Shown here in pieces: positions 34,986-46,434 of a stretch of 64,000 nucleotides of DNA (the first letter of the stretch is position 1; each line of letters opens with the position of its first letter). Location of the stretch: contig CP136890.1 in the NCBI GenBank assembly GCA_034359265.1, positions 50,673,001 to 50,737,000 on the forward strand, given 5' to 3'. A program made the translations under genes and the position numbers. The notes beneath the pieces are model-generated. The model searched no databases and had not been told where the DNA came from. It worked only from the letters and a program-made list of their open reading frames with translations. The stretch comes from Canna indica (Eukaryota; Streptophyta; Magnoliopsida; Zingiberales; Cannaceae).

Positions 34986-36326
34986 GAATTTCATATCTAT
35001 TATTTTTGCAATTTTTGGCATGATATTATGATAGTGGATTTCAAGACGAACTTGGTGGTTCGATCGGAGTTCGAATCGGAGTTAGATCAGACTCAAAATG
35101 AGTCTTTTCTAATTGATTTAAGTAAAAGGGTAAAAGGGTAACTTTGGGTTTAATTAAACCCAAGTTATAAATTAGGGAGAGTGTGCGGTTGGGCGCCGAG
35201 AGCACCCAACCGAGGAGAAGCGACGCAGGGAGAGGGCGAGCGGACCACGGCCGGGCTTTGGCAAACTCGTCGGCGGCGGTTGTTGGAGGAATCAAATTTA
35301 CCTTTCCTCCTCTTAATCTTCCCTAAAGCTGTGAGTGATTTAACCTCCTCCTTCTTTGCTTATAGAGTCTAGCCGCCGCCTCCCTGTTCGTGATTTCTCG
35401 CCATGGATTTAACGTCAATTTTGATGAAGTTTTTCACGCTATCAAGGATTTCAATACTGTTGCATGATTGTATGTTGATTTATTGTTTCTCTGGACCTTG
35501 CTACCTCTAATTGACCCAAGCCAGGGCAACCGTCTCCCCCTAATCGCCGATGGCTTCTCGGCCAGAACAGGGGGCTGCGCTCCTATTTCTGCATGTGGCC
35601 ATCTCAGCAAGAATAGGGGGTCGCACCCCTATTTATGCGCGTGGCCATCTCGGCCAGAACAGGGGGTCGCGCCCCTATTTTTGCGCATGGCCTTCCCGGC
35701 CAGAAAAGGGGGGGGGGGCTCTGTTTTGCGCATGGACTTCTCGGACAAAATAGGGGGTCGTGCCCCTGTTCATGCGTATGGCCCCCTCGGCCAAGAACAG
35801 AGGCAGCCACCCCCTCCCCATGAAAAAGGCCACTTGGCCAGATTGTGGGTAGCTGTCCCCTTCTATGTTGAAGGTCACTTAGTCTTGGATGAATCTGGAC
35901 AGCCGTTTATCCTTGCTCGCTGCTAGGTGCATAACTTAGATTGATCAAGCATTAGGATAGCACATATCAACTTAAGGATCTTAAACTTAGTGGTAGGGAC
36001 TAAACTGCTCACAAATGCTCTTACACTTAGTTTAGGGTCAAACACTGAGTAGGAAGAGATTAGAGACAAGTAAAACATAGGCTTCCCTTGGCATGTTTGA
36101 AATTTAGAGAAATTTCATCAGATTAAATGAGTTTTGAACATTTGTAGTTATCAGATTATTTATGGATTGACTTTTGGAATTTTGATCATTTATGTTTATT
36201 GCAAGAAAACTGATTTTCTTATATGAACTGCTCAAGTTTTCGTATTCATTGGTTATTATGCTTGGGTCAAGCTTCGGGATACATGTAGTACTATGGTCGG
36301 TCATGCTTGGGTTTTGGGGTGTGACA
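34986..36326 (+). mobile_element. 3' LTR of Ty3 element 2, shortened
   Basis: Starts within the LTR (AATTTCATATCTATTATTT) and lacks about 900 bp relative to the 5' LTR (jump at about 36105). The minisatellite is longer here (35550-35810, about five units). Confidence 0.85.
35550..35810. repeat. GC-rich ~46-bp minisatellite, expanded copy
   Basis: About five units of the same GGCC(A/T)TCTCGGCCAGAA motif, with a nine-G run near 35708; more units than in the 5' LTR of the same element. Confidence 0.9.
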
Positions 36327-36372
36327 GATAATTGTGCACATGAAGTCGAGGTTAAGGAATTAGATGCAACTT

Positions 36373-38993
36373 GTATGAGGAATTTCTTTTATAATTTGGC
36401 TAGATTATTGAATTTACATTTTTGTTATTATATTTTTGTGTTGTTATCAAGTTATGCATCCTGACTTTACATCACAAACAAATGTTCTTTGTAGTATAAA
36501 CATACATATCTTTTTTTCTGTAACTATTTTTGTTAATTTGGTTTTTGGATACCTGAGATAGAAGCTAATACTGTTAGGTTACCAATAATAATACTGTCAT
36601 TTTCTAAGTTCTTACTCGATGTGTATATAATTGCATCTATGCAAACTTATGCTTATCAGCTTATAAAGAAGTTTTCGTCAAGATCCAGTTGTTTGAGTTA
36701 ATATGAGTTCAATACTTGCTGCCCTTACAATATGAAAATACAAGGCATTGAAAAATGCAACCTTTGTATCATACGAAGTCTCAGAATTGTGTACCATCGT
36801 GGTTCAAGAAGTACCGATATGGTCCTGATATTGAAAAATGCAACCTTAGTATGCCACTTTTGTAGTCTCTATGATGTTTTAGTTAAACTATTTAGATTTC
36901 TAGTTTCTTAATTCTGTCCTTGCTCTTAAGGAGGTAGCTTGGTATATTAAGAAGAATAGTATGAGACTAAGATGTTCCACACTAACTATTCTGAATAGCC
37001 AAAGCAGTTATCTCTTTGGAAATGCTTCCATGTTACAGTAAGGCTTTAGCTGGAAATGCAAAAGGGGTGTAAATAAGACAGAAGATGTCCAGAATGATCA
37101 GGATTTACTTTACAGGTTAATATTTTGTTTCATAATTTATTAGGAATCAATGACAAATTATGTTCTCATATTACTTGTTATATAAAAGCTACTATTTGCA
37201 TCCTCAAAAATTTTCATAACATTTTACTATACATGGAAATCATCTATGATAATGTTTTTCTATGCTTGGAAATGTTAATAATTTGACTAATCAGCTTGGA
37301 AATATTTTTGTCCTATCCTTGTTGATATTATATCACTATGTTGAGTTGTTGACACATACAAGAAGGCTCAATTTAATTATGCATATTAGTAAAGTGGATA
37401 TATATTTTCTGTCAACTTTTCTCCACTGTTTAGAATAAGTTATTTACATTAATGGTCTTCAAACCATCTCCGTTGATGGTCTCCACTCTCCAGGTGATTT
37501 TTAAACTCCCTTGATGCTATAAACTTCCATCAAAGCAAATAAGGGAAGAAAAGAATACTAGGAATATTAGAATGATCTCTTTAATATGTTTTCGTGATAC
37601 ATTTTTCAGTGACCTCTCTATTATGGATCTAATAGGCTTTGTCCAAGTCATTCAAGATGAATATGTATGTATTTATCAGCCTGCTTTCCATTATTATTGC
37701 TATATAAAGTTATGGACCATCTCATTGTCAGTAGTTATAAGCAAGAAAAATTCGATTTCGGTACCAGTACCGGTGCATTTTTTTTTGTTAATTTGGTTTT
37801 TGACACACTGAGACAGAAGCTAATATTGTCATTTTCTAAGTTCTTACTCAATGCAAACTTATGCTTGCAATGTACTGATGATGGGAGCTAGAGAAAAGCA
37901 AACATTGTTATTAATGACTATGATGATGGGAGCTAGAGAAAAGCAATGTACTGTTGATGGGTTCAACTGGCTCAGATAAGATATCTTTTTTCAATGCTTG
38001 TGCAGCTGCATATTAGCTATCTCTTTTCCAAGTAACTGTTAGATGTTGAAAGTTTTTCGGATGGGTTTGCACATACTTGATAATTCTATTTTTACAGAAG
38101 ATGGCCCCCTTCTATTTTTCAGCATTATTTCATTTATTGCAGCTCACAATATTGACTGAAGGTGCATTTCTTTTTATTACATCCGTATGTGTGGTGTACT
38201 TATTCTTTTAGCAAAACATCATATTTAATATTTTCTTAAATCTCCTCGTCTAGTTGAAGTTGCATTTCTTTTTTTACACATATAAGACGTTACTTGCGTT
38301 ATGTATATGGAGCATGTTCAATGCTCTTTTCATCATTTATTGCTCTTACCAGTTACCCCAAATTTGCCAATTGAATGAATCATAACAGGATAACATCTAA
38401 CAATCCTTAAAAAACTCTTCATCTAAGTGATGTAATTGTTTTTGTATTTCTGTTATTAGCTTCCACCATATTTTCATGTTTTAATATCATATTTTACTGC
38501 AAGAATATACGGGAGAAATACTTTCATGAATTGGTGGTCACAACACTTTGTCTTCTATAAAGTGATTGCAAGATTAAAACAAATTCCTTCTGACTATTTT
38601 TATTTTTATTTATTGGAAACAAGGCTGTTCCTACTGGCCCATTTGATGTTTATTAAACTTCTTTTGAAATTTCCAACCTTGTTAAGCTCTATTATCTGGT
38701 TAAACAGGAAATTTATTTATTCAATATCCAGTCCCACTTTTCCTAGAATAGTTTGTTGTTTTCCCTTTAGAGCCTTCTATTTTTGCACTCTAAATTCTAA
38801 AAGCCATAGTGGTGATATATATTTAACTAGGCAAATTTAATTGTTAGTTTATTACATAATAATTTTGAATTTGTACATCATGTTTGCATAAGACTTTATT
38901 ACATTGCATTATCTTGTATGCTAGTATGCAACATATGCATCAAATTGCTATATCTATTTTAATGGAAGTTACTAATTCTGATATACTTGAAAA
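36373..38993. other. Spacer, probably intronic to the helicase remnant
   Basis: No further helicase exon could be recognised. A ~90-bp motif is repeated at about 36535 and 37785 (GTTAATTTGGTTTTTG...GAAGCTAATA...TTTCTAAGTTCTTACT). A GATGATGGGAGCTAGAGAAAAGCAA motif occurs twice at 37876-37947. Confidence 0.4.
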
Positions 38994-41633
38994 CTAGTCG
39001 AAAATCCGCGCGTTGCGCAATTATATATATACATAATTAAATTTAAATAAATTTTAAAAATTGTGAACACATAAAATTATCAAAATTAATTTAAATTAAA
39101 TATACTTTTAAATAATAATATTAATATCCAAATAATTAAGAGTAATAGTACATATCTCATATATATATATATATATAAGTGTAAACAAAATAGTAAATAT
39201 TAATTTAATTTATACAATTTAAAAGTAAAAATATACATACCTCTTTTTAAATATAATTTTTGTTTATTGCTTAAAATCCACTTAAAACACTAATAATGAA
39301 ATTGGGAAAATAAATCGAGAAATTGAAATCAATGATATATATTGCTTAATAATATTAATGAATGCAGTATAAAAATTATAATTTTATAGAATATAAAATA
39401 AATAATTGGTTATAGTTATTTGAATATATATATATATATACAAATAGTTAGAATTATTAAAATTACATATTATAAAAAAATAGCATTAAACCAACTCAGA
39501 GCATAATATTATTTTATTTCACTTAAAATATCTGAAAATTAAAAAGATTAAAAAACATAATCCAATATTATTTCGTTCAAATTATAAAATATAAAACTTA
39601 ATCACCATATAAAATTATGAATAAAAACAAATTTATGAGAGATGAAAAAATCGTTATAAAAAATAATATGTCTGTGCATAGATCAAATCATTATCATAGT
39701 TATTGTAGCATGCGCTATCAATCTTGTATCAAAATTGTCATTGTCGACGTCTTCATCGCCATCGTGAGCTCTTGCAGTAATCTAATAAAAAGTATGTAAT
39801 AATAATATTAGGAATCATCATAACACTGAGAAAACTCAAACAAAATTAATTATAAATCTCAAATCACCATCATATAAAAAATAATAGAAAAAATATATTT
39901 AAAAAACTCAAGTAAAATTTTGCCCTAATTACCAACAAAAGCAAGAATATAGAGATGGAAAACTTGTATGTCTAAGAGATAGAAAAGAAACAAAATATGT
40001 ATAAAATGCACAAATTTTAGATCTAAATTTATAAATAAATTAAGAAATAAATATTAAAATTGCACTAAATATTACCGATATAATTTTTATGTTTATAAAC
40101 TGCACATATATGCGCAATAAGAAAGGAATTTGTAATTAATATTTAATATAAAATTTAATGACACATATTAATGAAATGGAATTTATTGGATAAAAAAATA
40201 AATAAAATATATGAGGAGTACAAATTGGAGATCTAAATTGATAATTAAATTGAGAAATAGGTACCTAAACTACAATAATGTCATTAAAGATTAAAAACAA
40301 TTATCTTTAGAAACCACACATTTTTTTATAATAAGGAAAAAATATTTAATATTTAATATGAATTTAATAATGTAATTAATATTTAACATAAATTTTAATG
40401 ACATAAAATAATGAAATGGAATTAAAATTGGATTCATAATGCGACATTAATTGAAATTCTGAAACTGCACATTTTTCTACAGTAAAAAAGGAAATACAAT
40501 TAAAAATTAATTCTAAATGTAAAAATGAGAAAACTTGCACAGTAAGCATTGTTTAAAAGAAAACCTACGTAATAAGCATTATTCAAGCTATGACTTCAGA
40601 ACCAGCACAACATCAGGGAAAACAATTATTTCCCATAAGAATTAATGGAATTCAATCTCAATAGTGCAAGAAAATACTCTGATGAAACCAAATAAAATCC
40701 AACAAATTCAACTAATACATTAATGTATTGAATAATGTACATGCCACATATAAGAAAAAATTATTTGATGAAAGTGAAAATGTGTTTCAAGTATACATAT
40801 AACTTAATTTAACATTAGCGGTAATTATTTACATTTTTTTGCTATAGTGCTGAAAGCTTCCTTGTGGTTGATCTTAGAATTTTTTGCCTTTAGACGGCAG
40901 ATCTCCTCCCTGTACACATGAAAGGAAAAAAACATACATTATTTGTTAATCACAGGAATTAGTTACTTCATTTGCAACTTACTTTATAAATCTGTTGTAG
41001 GCAGAAGTAACACATCGCTTTTCTGTAGCTGCATGCATAGGAAACTAAGTTGCATGCACTCAGATGATGTTTCTAGAATATAAACATTGAAAGAATAATA
41101 AAAGAAAATATCGAATACATATGGTAAGTAATTAATTAAGTTTACGATGGATAAGTTGCATTTGTTGCTGAACATAATCCACTGTACGTGTTCATTAGTG
41201 ATAGCCTGGCACGCTTTGAAGAGGAACATCTACAATCCATGTATTAGATATGTTGCAATGACCCAATGTTTTGATTCTGCATTCACTCCTTCATATCCAT
41301 ATATATATATATATATGTGTGTGTGTGAGATATTTTCTTATAGTATTATCTAAGTAAATATATATAACCACATATTACTATTTTATTATCATAAATAAAC
41401 TATATATAGTATTACATATAAACACAGCTCGAACTATGTTCGTTCGAGCAGACAAATGGAAAGCTCAAATTAAACTTTTAAATGAATTGGTAATGAACTC
41501 CAAGAAGAGATCATCGCATGCAATTTCCTTTTGCAGAGTCGAAGGTAAATATATGAATGCATGTAATATATATTCATGATAAATTAGTTCAGAACAAATA
41601 TTAGGTGTATAAGACGTGAAAATACCAAATTTA

Positions 41634-41670
<37 letters not shown>

Positions 41671-42056
41671 AGAATATCGTTCGAAACTAACATGGAAATA
41701 TCATGAAGAGGGTGTTTTCCAATAAAAGCTTCGAGATTCACAAACAATATTTCAGCACAAAGTCCACATCTTATTGTGACAATATTGTTAAACGAATTGT
41801 TGCTCGGTACATTAACCTGCACACGGTAGAAATTAAGTAAAAGAATATTAAGAGAGACACAATTAAGTCTAGAAAATATATATCTACTTAATATATATGA
41901 TTTGTCTTTATTCATAATTTATACAACTCCATGCACGCAGGTCATGTAGCATGTTTTCAGCACAATTAATTAAATGGTCTGATTAATTAATCTCGACCAT
42001 CTCTCATGATCAGGATATGTTTGAGTGCGGGTGCTATCAAATACATACAGAGGGAG

Positions 42057-42090
42057 TAAAGAAGAAGAAGAAGAAGATGTGGTTGATTAG

Positions 42091-42120
<30 letters not shown>
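42057..42120. repeat. (GAA)n microsatellite
   Basis: AAGAAGAAG runs interrupted by GATGTGGTTGATTAG; inside the Helitron. Confidence 0.9.
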
Positions 42121-42121
<1 letters not shown>

Positions 42122-42164
42122 TGTGGTTGATTAGAAGAAGAAGAGGCTGCTTGATTCTGCTTAT

Positions 42165-42560
42165 TGAATGTGGCGGTGTTGATGGTAGTGAATCCATTGA
42201 CGTAGTTCTCATTCATGCTCACCATCGTTTTCCTCTGCCCATCGCCGTACATGAGCAGATTCACCTTCTCTATCATTTTCCTACTGGCCCTCACGTAGAT
42301 CACGTATTTGCTAGGCATGGCGTTGACCGAAGCCTGGATCGACTTGAAGTCCCCACTACCATCCTATTCGCGAGCAGCTATAAGCCGACGACTGCTAGTG
42401 ATCTGGATATTGTCGAGGTTGAGGATCTTGAGCACGTGCTAGCTGATGCACAATGGCGAAGGCGTTGCTGGTGAGCTGCGTGGAGTTGAGGAGGCCGCCT
42501 TGCATCACCGCCTTGAGGTCCCGACTGCGTGATGTCGTCGATGCAGGTCTGCTAGAGAAG
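42165..42560 (-). pseudogene. Pectinesterase (PME) fragment captured by Helitron
   Basis: The minus strand encodes the end of a PMEI-type pro-region (LKAVMQGGLLNSTQLTSNAF, then AIVHQL) and, after frame breaks, the start of a plant pectin methylesterase catalytic domain: DGSGDFKSIQASVNAMPSKY (about 42356-42297), then VIYVRASRK and YGDGQRKTMVSMNENYVNGF. DGSGDF...IQ and GDG..KT are family landmarks. Catalytic residues lie further downstream and are absent. The family demethylesterifies cell-wall pectin; this piece cannot. Confidence 0.8.
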
Positions 42561-42980
42561 AAGAAGAAACGTAATGAGAAAGTAACGGCTGTATATTAAT
42601 TGTGGAAAGGGGAGACAGGAATCGTGTGAGAGGGAGGATGAGTAGTAGCTGTAAATTAATTGATAGAGGAAACGTGTGAGAGAGTGTAAAGGGCGCAAAA
42701 CAGACGTATTAAAAAAAAAAGCAGGCGTATTAAATTAAAAAAATTCCGAAACTGCCTCTCTCTCTCTCTTTCTCTTCACGTAAATAGGACGTTTAATTGT
42801 TAAATGAAATGACATTAATAAAGAAGGTAATTGAAGAGGAGAGAGAGGAGATTTGATTGAGAGAGAGGAGTTAAAAGAGAGAGGGAGAGGTGGAGACGTG
42901 AGAGAGGAATTAAAAGATAGAGAATACATATGAGATTGGTTTAATAAGGAGAGAGAATTAAATCTATATAACGTTTGAAT

Positions 42981-43618
42981 TAGGGGTGAGCAAAAAAAAC
43001 CGGTTTTTCGGTTAACCGGAAAACCGGTCCGAAACTGAACCGGTTTTTCCGGTTAACCGAACCGGTTTTTTCGGTTTCGGTTTTTTTTTTTTTGGAAAAA
43101 TCGGTTTTCGGTTTCGGTCCGAGAGGTAAAAAGTCCACCGGTTTCGGTTAACCGACCGGTTGGATATAATTTATTAATTTTTAATTATATATATAATAAT
43201 AAATTATAAAATATAAAAAAATTACAGAAAATTATAAAAAAATTATAAAAAATATTAAAAAAATATTAAAATATTTTTAAAAATCAAAAAATATTTTTTA
43301 AAAAAATAATAAAAATATTAGTTTTTGTAGAACATTATCTTGGTTCAATGGTTTCACTTTTTTTTTTCTCAATGAGAATTTGCTATTTATTTAGGTTTTT
43401 CTCCATGATTTGCATAATATTATTATGTTTGTAGGTTAAAAAAAATTATTGGTTAACCGAAAATTATCGGTTAACCGAACCGAAAAAACCGAAACCGAAA
43501 TAGCGGTTAACCGAAGTTAATGGACCGGTTTACGGTTAATGATTTTGAAAAACCGAAATTAATGGACCGGTTTTTTTTTTTGCTAATGGACCGGTTAACC
43601 GGTCCATGCTCACCCCTA
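42981..43618 (-). mobile_element. hAT-type MITE, copy 3
   Basis: 638 bp, TIR TAGGGGTGAGCA / TGCTCACCCCTA, TSD GTTTGAAT / ATTTGAAT (7 of 8). Its interior is the reverse complement of copy 1. It sits near the 5' end of the Helitron and so inserted into it. Confidence 0.85.
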
Positions 43619-43766
43619 ATTTGAATTGAAATAATTGGTAAGAGAGAGAAAGTAATTTGAAAAATAGATATTTGCCTAAAAATTATAAATTTGCCATGTC
43701 AGCAAACAAAGCTTTTGAAGATGCCACATGGCAAGTTTGTATCTTGCTTTTTTATATATATATAGA

Positions 43767-44529
43767 TCATAATTCAAATCAAATGTTCCAAATCTATCAT
43801 TAATCATACTTAAATACTTGTTTGAGTATGCATGAAAATCTTCGACATTTGTTATCATAGAGGCTTGGAACTTTTGTTGGAAAGTTGTGTAAACCTGTGA
43901 AACTGTGGAGTTTAGTATATCAAGGGGTCATGAGGATTTCGTTTTCTGGATTCATACTACTTAGTTTGCTTTATTATATTTTCTTTCTTCATTAGTATGT
44001 TTGTCATTGATTAATATCTCACTTTAGACAAATTATCGTGTACTATTGTATGCATCACAAATGACAGGTTAATATCCCAGTTTAGACAAATTGTCATAGA
44101 GTTCTTGTATACTTGTTGTTCAGAAGATGGTTTAATTTGAGAACCTTTAATTTGATTTTTGTCTTTTCCCCCTCCATTTTTAGATTTATACTGCTCAGTT
44201 TGCTTTACTATACTTTCTTTCTTAATTAATATGCTTGTCATTGGTTAATATCCCAATTTACACAAATTGCCGTGTTGGTGTGGTACTAAGCTTGTCATGC
44301 ATTGTTACTTTAATGACTAATGAATTGCAACTTACTGAGTTGGTTTAGGATCTGCATTTTCTAAAAATAAAAAAAGAACTAATTGACATAGTTATATGGT
44401 TAAATATCAATTATTGGTAATATTAGTTATATATGTATTGGCTTGATAGGTATTTGAGAACTTTTTTGCTGACCAATTGATGTGTTTTTAAATGCCTTTT
44501 TTGATGTGATTTGCATACTTCTTATTCAG
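43767..44529. other. Spacer with a thrice-repeated short motif
   Basis: GGTTAATATCCCA(G/A)TTTA(G/C)ACAAATTG occurs at about 44007 (as ATTAATATCTCACTTTAGAC), 44068 and 44243. No gene supported. Confidence 0.4.
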
Positions 44530-45048
44530 GTTACGGTGTACAAACTGATGTGCAAAGAAACACGCAAAGAAAAGATTTTGCAAAGGACAAGTGCAACAGC
44601 TAGTCATGACAGGTGGCCATGTTCAAGGTGATCTTTTGAAGCCTAAGGATGTAGTTTCTCTTCTCCTTGATGACGGTCAGTTAGAGCATAAATTAAGAGA
44701 AATACAACAACAGGTAGGTATCCCTTAATATTGCTTGATTTATACTCGACCTCCTTAACCTATAGTGGAAAACATGGTTTGTCACACCATGCTACGTCAA
44801 AGGGTTATCTTTCGTCAGACTTTGCACTTTATAGTTATGTAGTTATGCTGGTTGGAATTTCTTGTTTAACTTAAATATACAACGGTTGAGGCCTAGTCAT
44901 TGCATGTAAGCCTCAGTTTGTTTATCATGTGGTTGCGTATTTGTTGTATTATCTTTCCTTATATGCTAAGGATGGGAAAAATAAAAAGCGCCTGAAGGGA
45001 ATACGAGTAGATGCTGATGGTGATGTATCTCTGGAGGGCTTCACATAA
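44530..45048 (+). pseudogene. INO80: INO80 chromatin-remodelling ATPase, C-terminal exons
   Basis: Exon 44530-44713 follows an acceptor (TTATTCAG) and reads VTVYKLMCKETRKEKILQR, then in a shifted frame VQQLVMTGGHVQGDLLKPKD and VVSLLLDDGQLEHKLREIQ, ending at a GTAGGT donor. Exon 44971-45048 reads DGKNKKRLKGIRVDADGDVS, then LEGFT and a stop. TGGHVQGDLL..DVVSLLLDD is, from memory, the signature just after the Snf2 helicase C-domain of INO80. A small deletion between ILQR and VQQL breaks the frame. The rest of the gene is absent, so this is a dispersed fragment. Confidence 0.8.
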
Positions 45049-45103
45049 ATGACATAAATATAAAGTCCTAGATAACATAAAATGCATAGCAAAAAGGAAC
45101 ATC

Positions 45104-45640
45104 TACCATAAATGTATGTAAGTGAGCTAATAATATCTATTTTTGCATATGTTATTTGGTTTCATCATTGTAGTTGTTACTTATTAAGCTAATTGTAGCC
45201 TGCATCTACAATCTTGTTTAATTTTAATGATAATGCTAACTTCATATTTGAGCATCGATTTCACCAATCTGCAAGCAGGTAATCTATACTTCTAATTCTA
45301 GGGTTTGTGTGATTTCTCTATCTTCATAGATCACATTAACTGGTGTCTTTTTCTCTAAACAATTGATGACTGAGAATTATAACTTATAAACTGCATAGTT
45401 TATCCTTACTATTTATCTTGAGTTAATGATGTTTAGTAATGAGATTGAATCAAGTCTATTGACATTCATGAGATAGATATCAACTGCTATTTATAAACAT
45501 CACTTGTGCCTTTGTTATATAATTTGACATCGATTATTTTTAAGGTAGAGTGTACTTTATGGTATCTCTCGGCGGTTGTCAATGCACAGAAAGCCACCAA
45601 AATGATCTACATTAGTTTTACATTAGCATTTTAAAGGAGG
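45104..45640. repeat. Segmental duplication (empty-site copy) of 12494-13060
   Basis: Collinear with 12494-13060, and its left flank joins CATCTACCATAA directly to ATGTATGTAAG, the intact target of the PIF/Harbinger-type insertion. Confidence 0.85.
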
Positions 45641-46100
45641 CAATAACGGCTTCGTACCAATTTTGGCAGGAAATTTTCTCCAGCAACCATTTTCATGCTT
45701 GAGAATGTACCTGAAAAATTTAACTTCTAACATCCTTAGGATATGGATTATTTTCCTTGACCAATATAGGAGAGTATGATAAGAAACAAAGTAAATTCCT
45801 CAACATTGATCGCTTCCTATTTCATAACACTCTGTTGGTAATGATTTTTTGGTGGTTGTGCTTGTAGAACTGCTCCTATTTCAGACATTCAACATGGATT
45901 ATTAGTGGTTGGAGTTTCTGTTCTCTCACTTGAAATTGTGACTATCAATCCTCAGCTTTGTATCAAGTCTCTTGTTGCTGATATAAAGGTCACAAACAAG
46001 AGCATTTAAATACTCTGCATATTTTTGTGCCATACAATTATTACCTCTGATCTAATGTAATGGATAGATTCTATTACTTTTATTTCTTAATAGTTTCATA
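45630..46100. repeat. Duplicated block, copy 1 (sister at 48131-48605)
   Basis: About 470 bp from CATTTTAAAGGAGG to TTCTTAATAGTTTCATA, nearly identical to the later copy. Contains an exon-like segment. Confidence 0.85.
45868..45988 (+). pseudogene. Exon-like segment, unrecognised gene
   Basis: Between TTGTAG and GTCACA the frame is open: TAPISDIQHGLLVVGVSVLS, then LEIVTINPQLCIKSLVADIK. The copy near 48370-48492 is also open with conservative changes (SGIQHGSLVVGVSVLPLELV). I do not recognise the family. Confidence 0.4.
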
Positions 46101-46139
46101 CCACTAGCACTCGAGAAACTCTAAGGTGCAACTTCAGAA

Positions 46140-46434
46140 TCGCGAGGCGAAGCAAGCTACTCAGTCGACAAAGATAAAAGTGATTGTCCCCGTGCTCGCG
46201 AACATGTTGGAAGAGAAGATGTCAATGTGGAAGAAGGGGAGATTGAGTTTGATGCTAATAGATGCGAGCATGATGTCGTAGATGCCTAGATGGAGAATGA
46301 GTTTGCTTCGCCCTCGAACTACAACGCCTCGTTGCTGTAGCTTCTCGTCACCATCTTCTCTGACAACAACCGTGCTATACAAGAGACTAGCTAGTGTCAC
46401 GTCATTGGGAGAGAGCAGGAACAGTTACAATGGT
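46140..46434 (+). other. GC-richer exon-like segment, unrecognised
   Basis: Higher GC than its surroundings. One frame reads SVDKDKSDCPRAREHVGRED, then VNVEEGEIEFDANRCEHDVV before TAG; other frames have similar open stretches. It may be a decayed exon, but no family is recognised. Confidence 0.25.

Larger units (their letters stand above)
32262..36326 (+). mobile_element. Ty3 element 2, internally deleted, inserted in helicase exon
   Basis: 4065 bp, TGTTATAAC...GTGTGACA, flanked by perfect GATAA duplications (32257-32261, 36327-36331). Structure: LTR 32262-34593, PBS, leader with gag start to 34985, then directly into a second LTR lacking its first ~130 bp. All pol is missing, so it depended on another element for movement or was deleted after insertion. 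It is the same family as element 1 just upstream. Confidence 0.9.
31536..36372 (+). pseudogene. RecQ helicase (RECQL2/MED34-type) exons, split by LTR element
   Basis: Exon pieces of a RecQ DNA helicase, from the end of the helicase core into the zinc-binding domain. 31536-31574: LSKSMETYYQ. 31642-31721: ESGRAGRDG (motif VI) and VLYYRPGDVPRH. 31804-31869: SSMVFYENAGLQNLYDIVRY then C and TAG. 32077-32143: SKRKCRRGAFFRHFGEP then IQECN. 32249-32261: GMCDN, resuming after the LTR insertion (32262-36326) as NCAHEVEVKELDAT to 36372. Introns are retained, so it is not a processed copy. Defects: a stop where Gln is expected at the end of the third exon, an extra GA at the second exon's acceptor, a missing AG before the fifth exon, and the 4 kb insertion. 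Motifs match the plant RECQL2/MED34 type as I recall it. Upstream and downstream exons were not found. Confidence 0.85.
38994..43766 (-). mobile_element. Non-autonomous Helitron with captured gene fragment
   Basis: Read on the minus strand: 5' end TCTATATATATATAAAAAA at 43766, preceded by host A; 3' end at 38994 with hairpin GCGC-AAC-GCGC (39009-39019), about 12 nt, then CTAG, followed by host T. TC...CTRR ends, a subterminal hairpin, insertion between A and T and no TSD are the Helitron hallmarks. Length 4773 bp. No Rep/helicase is visible. The 3' half is extremely AT-rich; the 5' half carries a pectinesterase fragment on the same strand and a hAT MITE. Confidence 0.8.

Noticed and set aside
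32915..35926. GC-rich open frames on both strands of the LTR minisatellite
   Set aside because: Repeating peptides arise from the ~46-bp repeat on either strand; no family resemblance.
36373..38993. Further helicase exons downstream
   Set aside because: I looked for the conserved region following the zinc-binding domain and found none I could support.
42037..42164. Leu/Ser/Phe runs as part of a real protein
   Set aside because: They are translations of the GAA microsatellite fused to the pectinesterase fragment.
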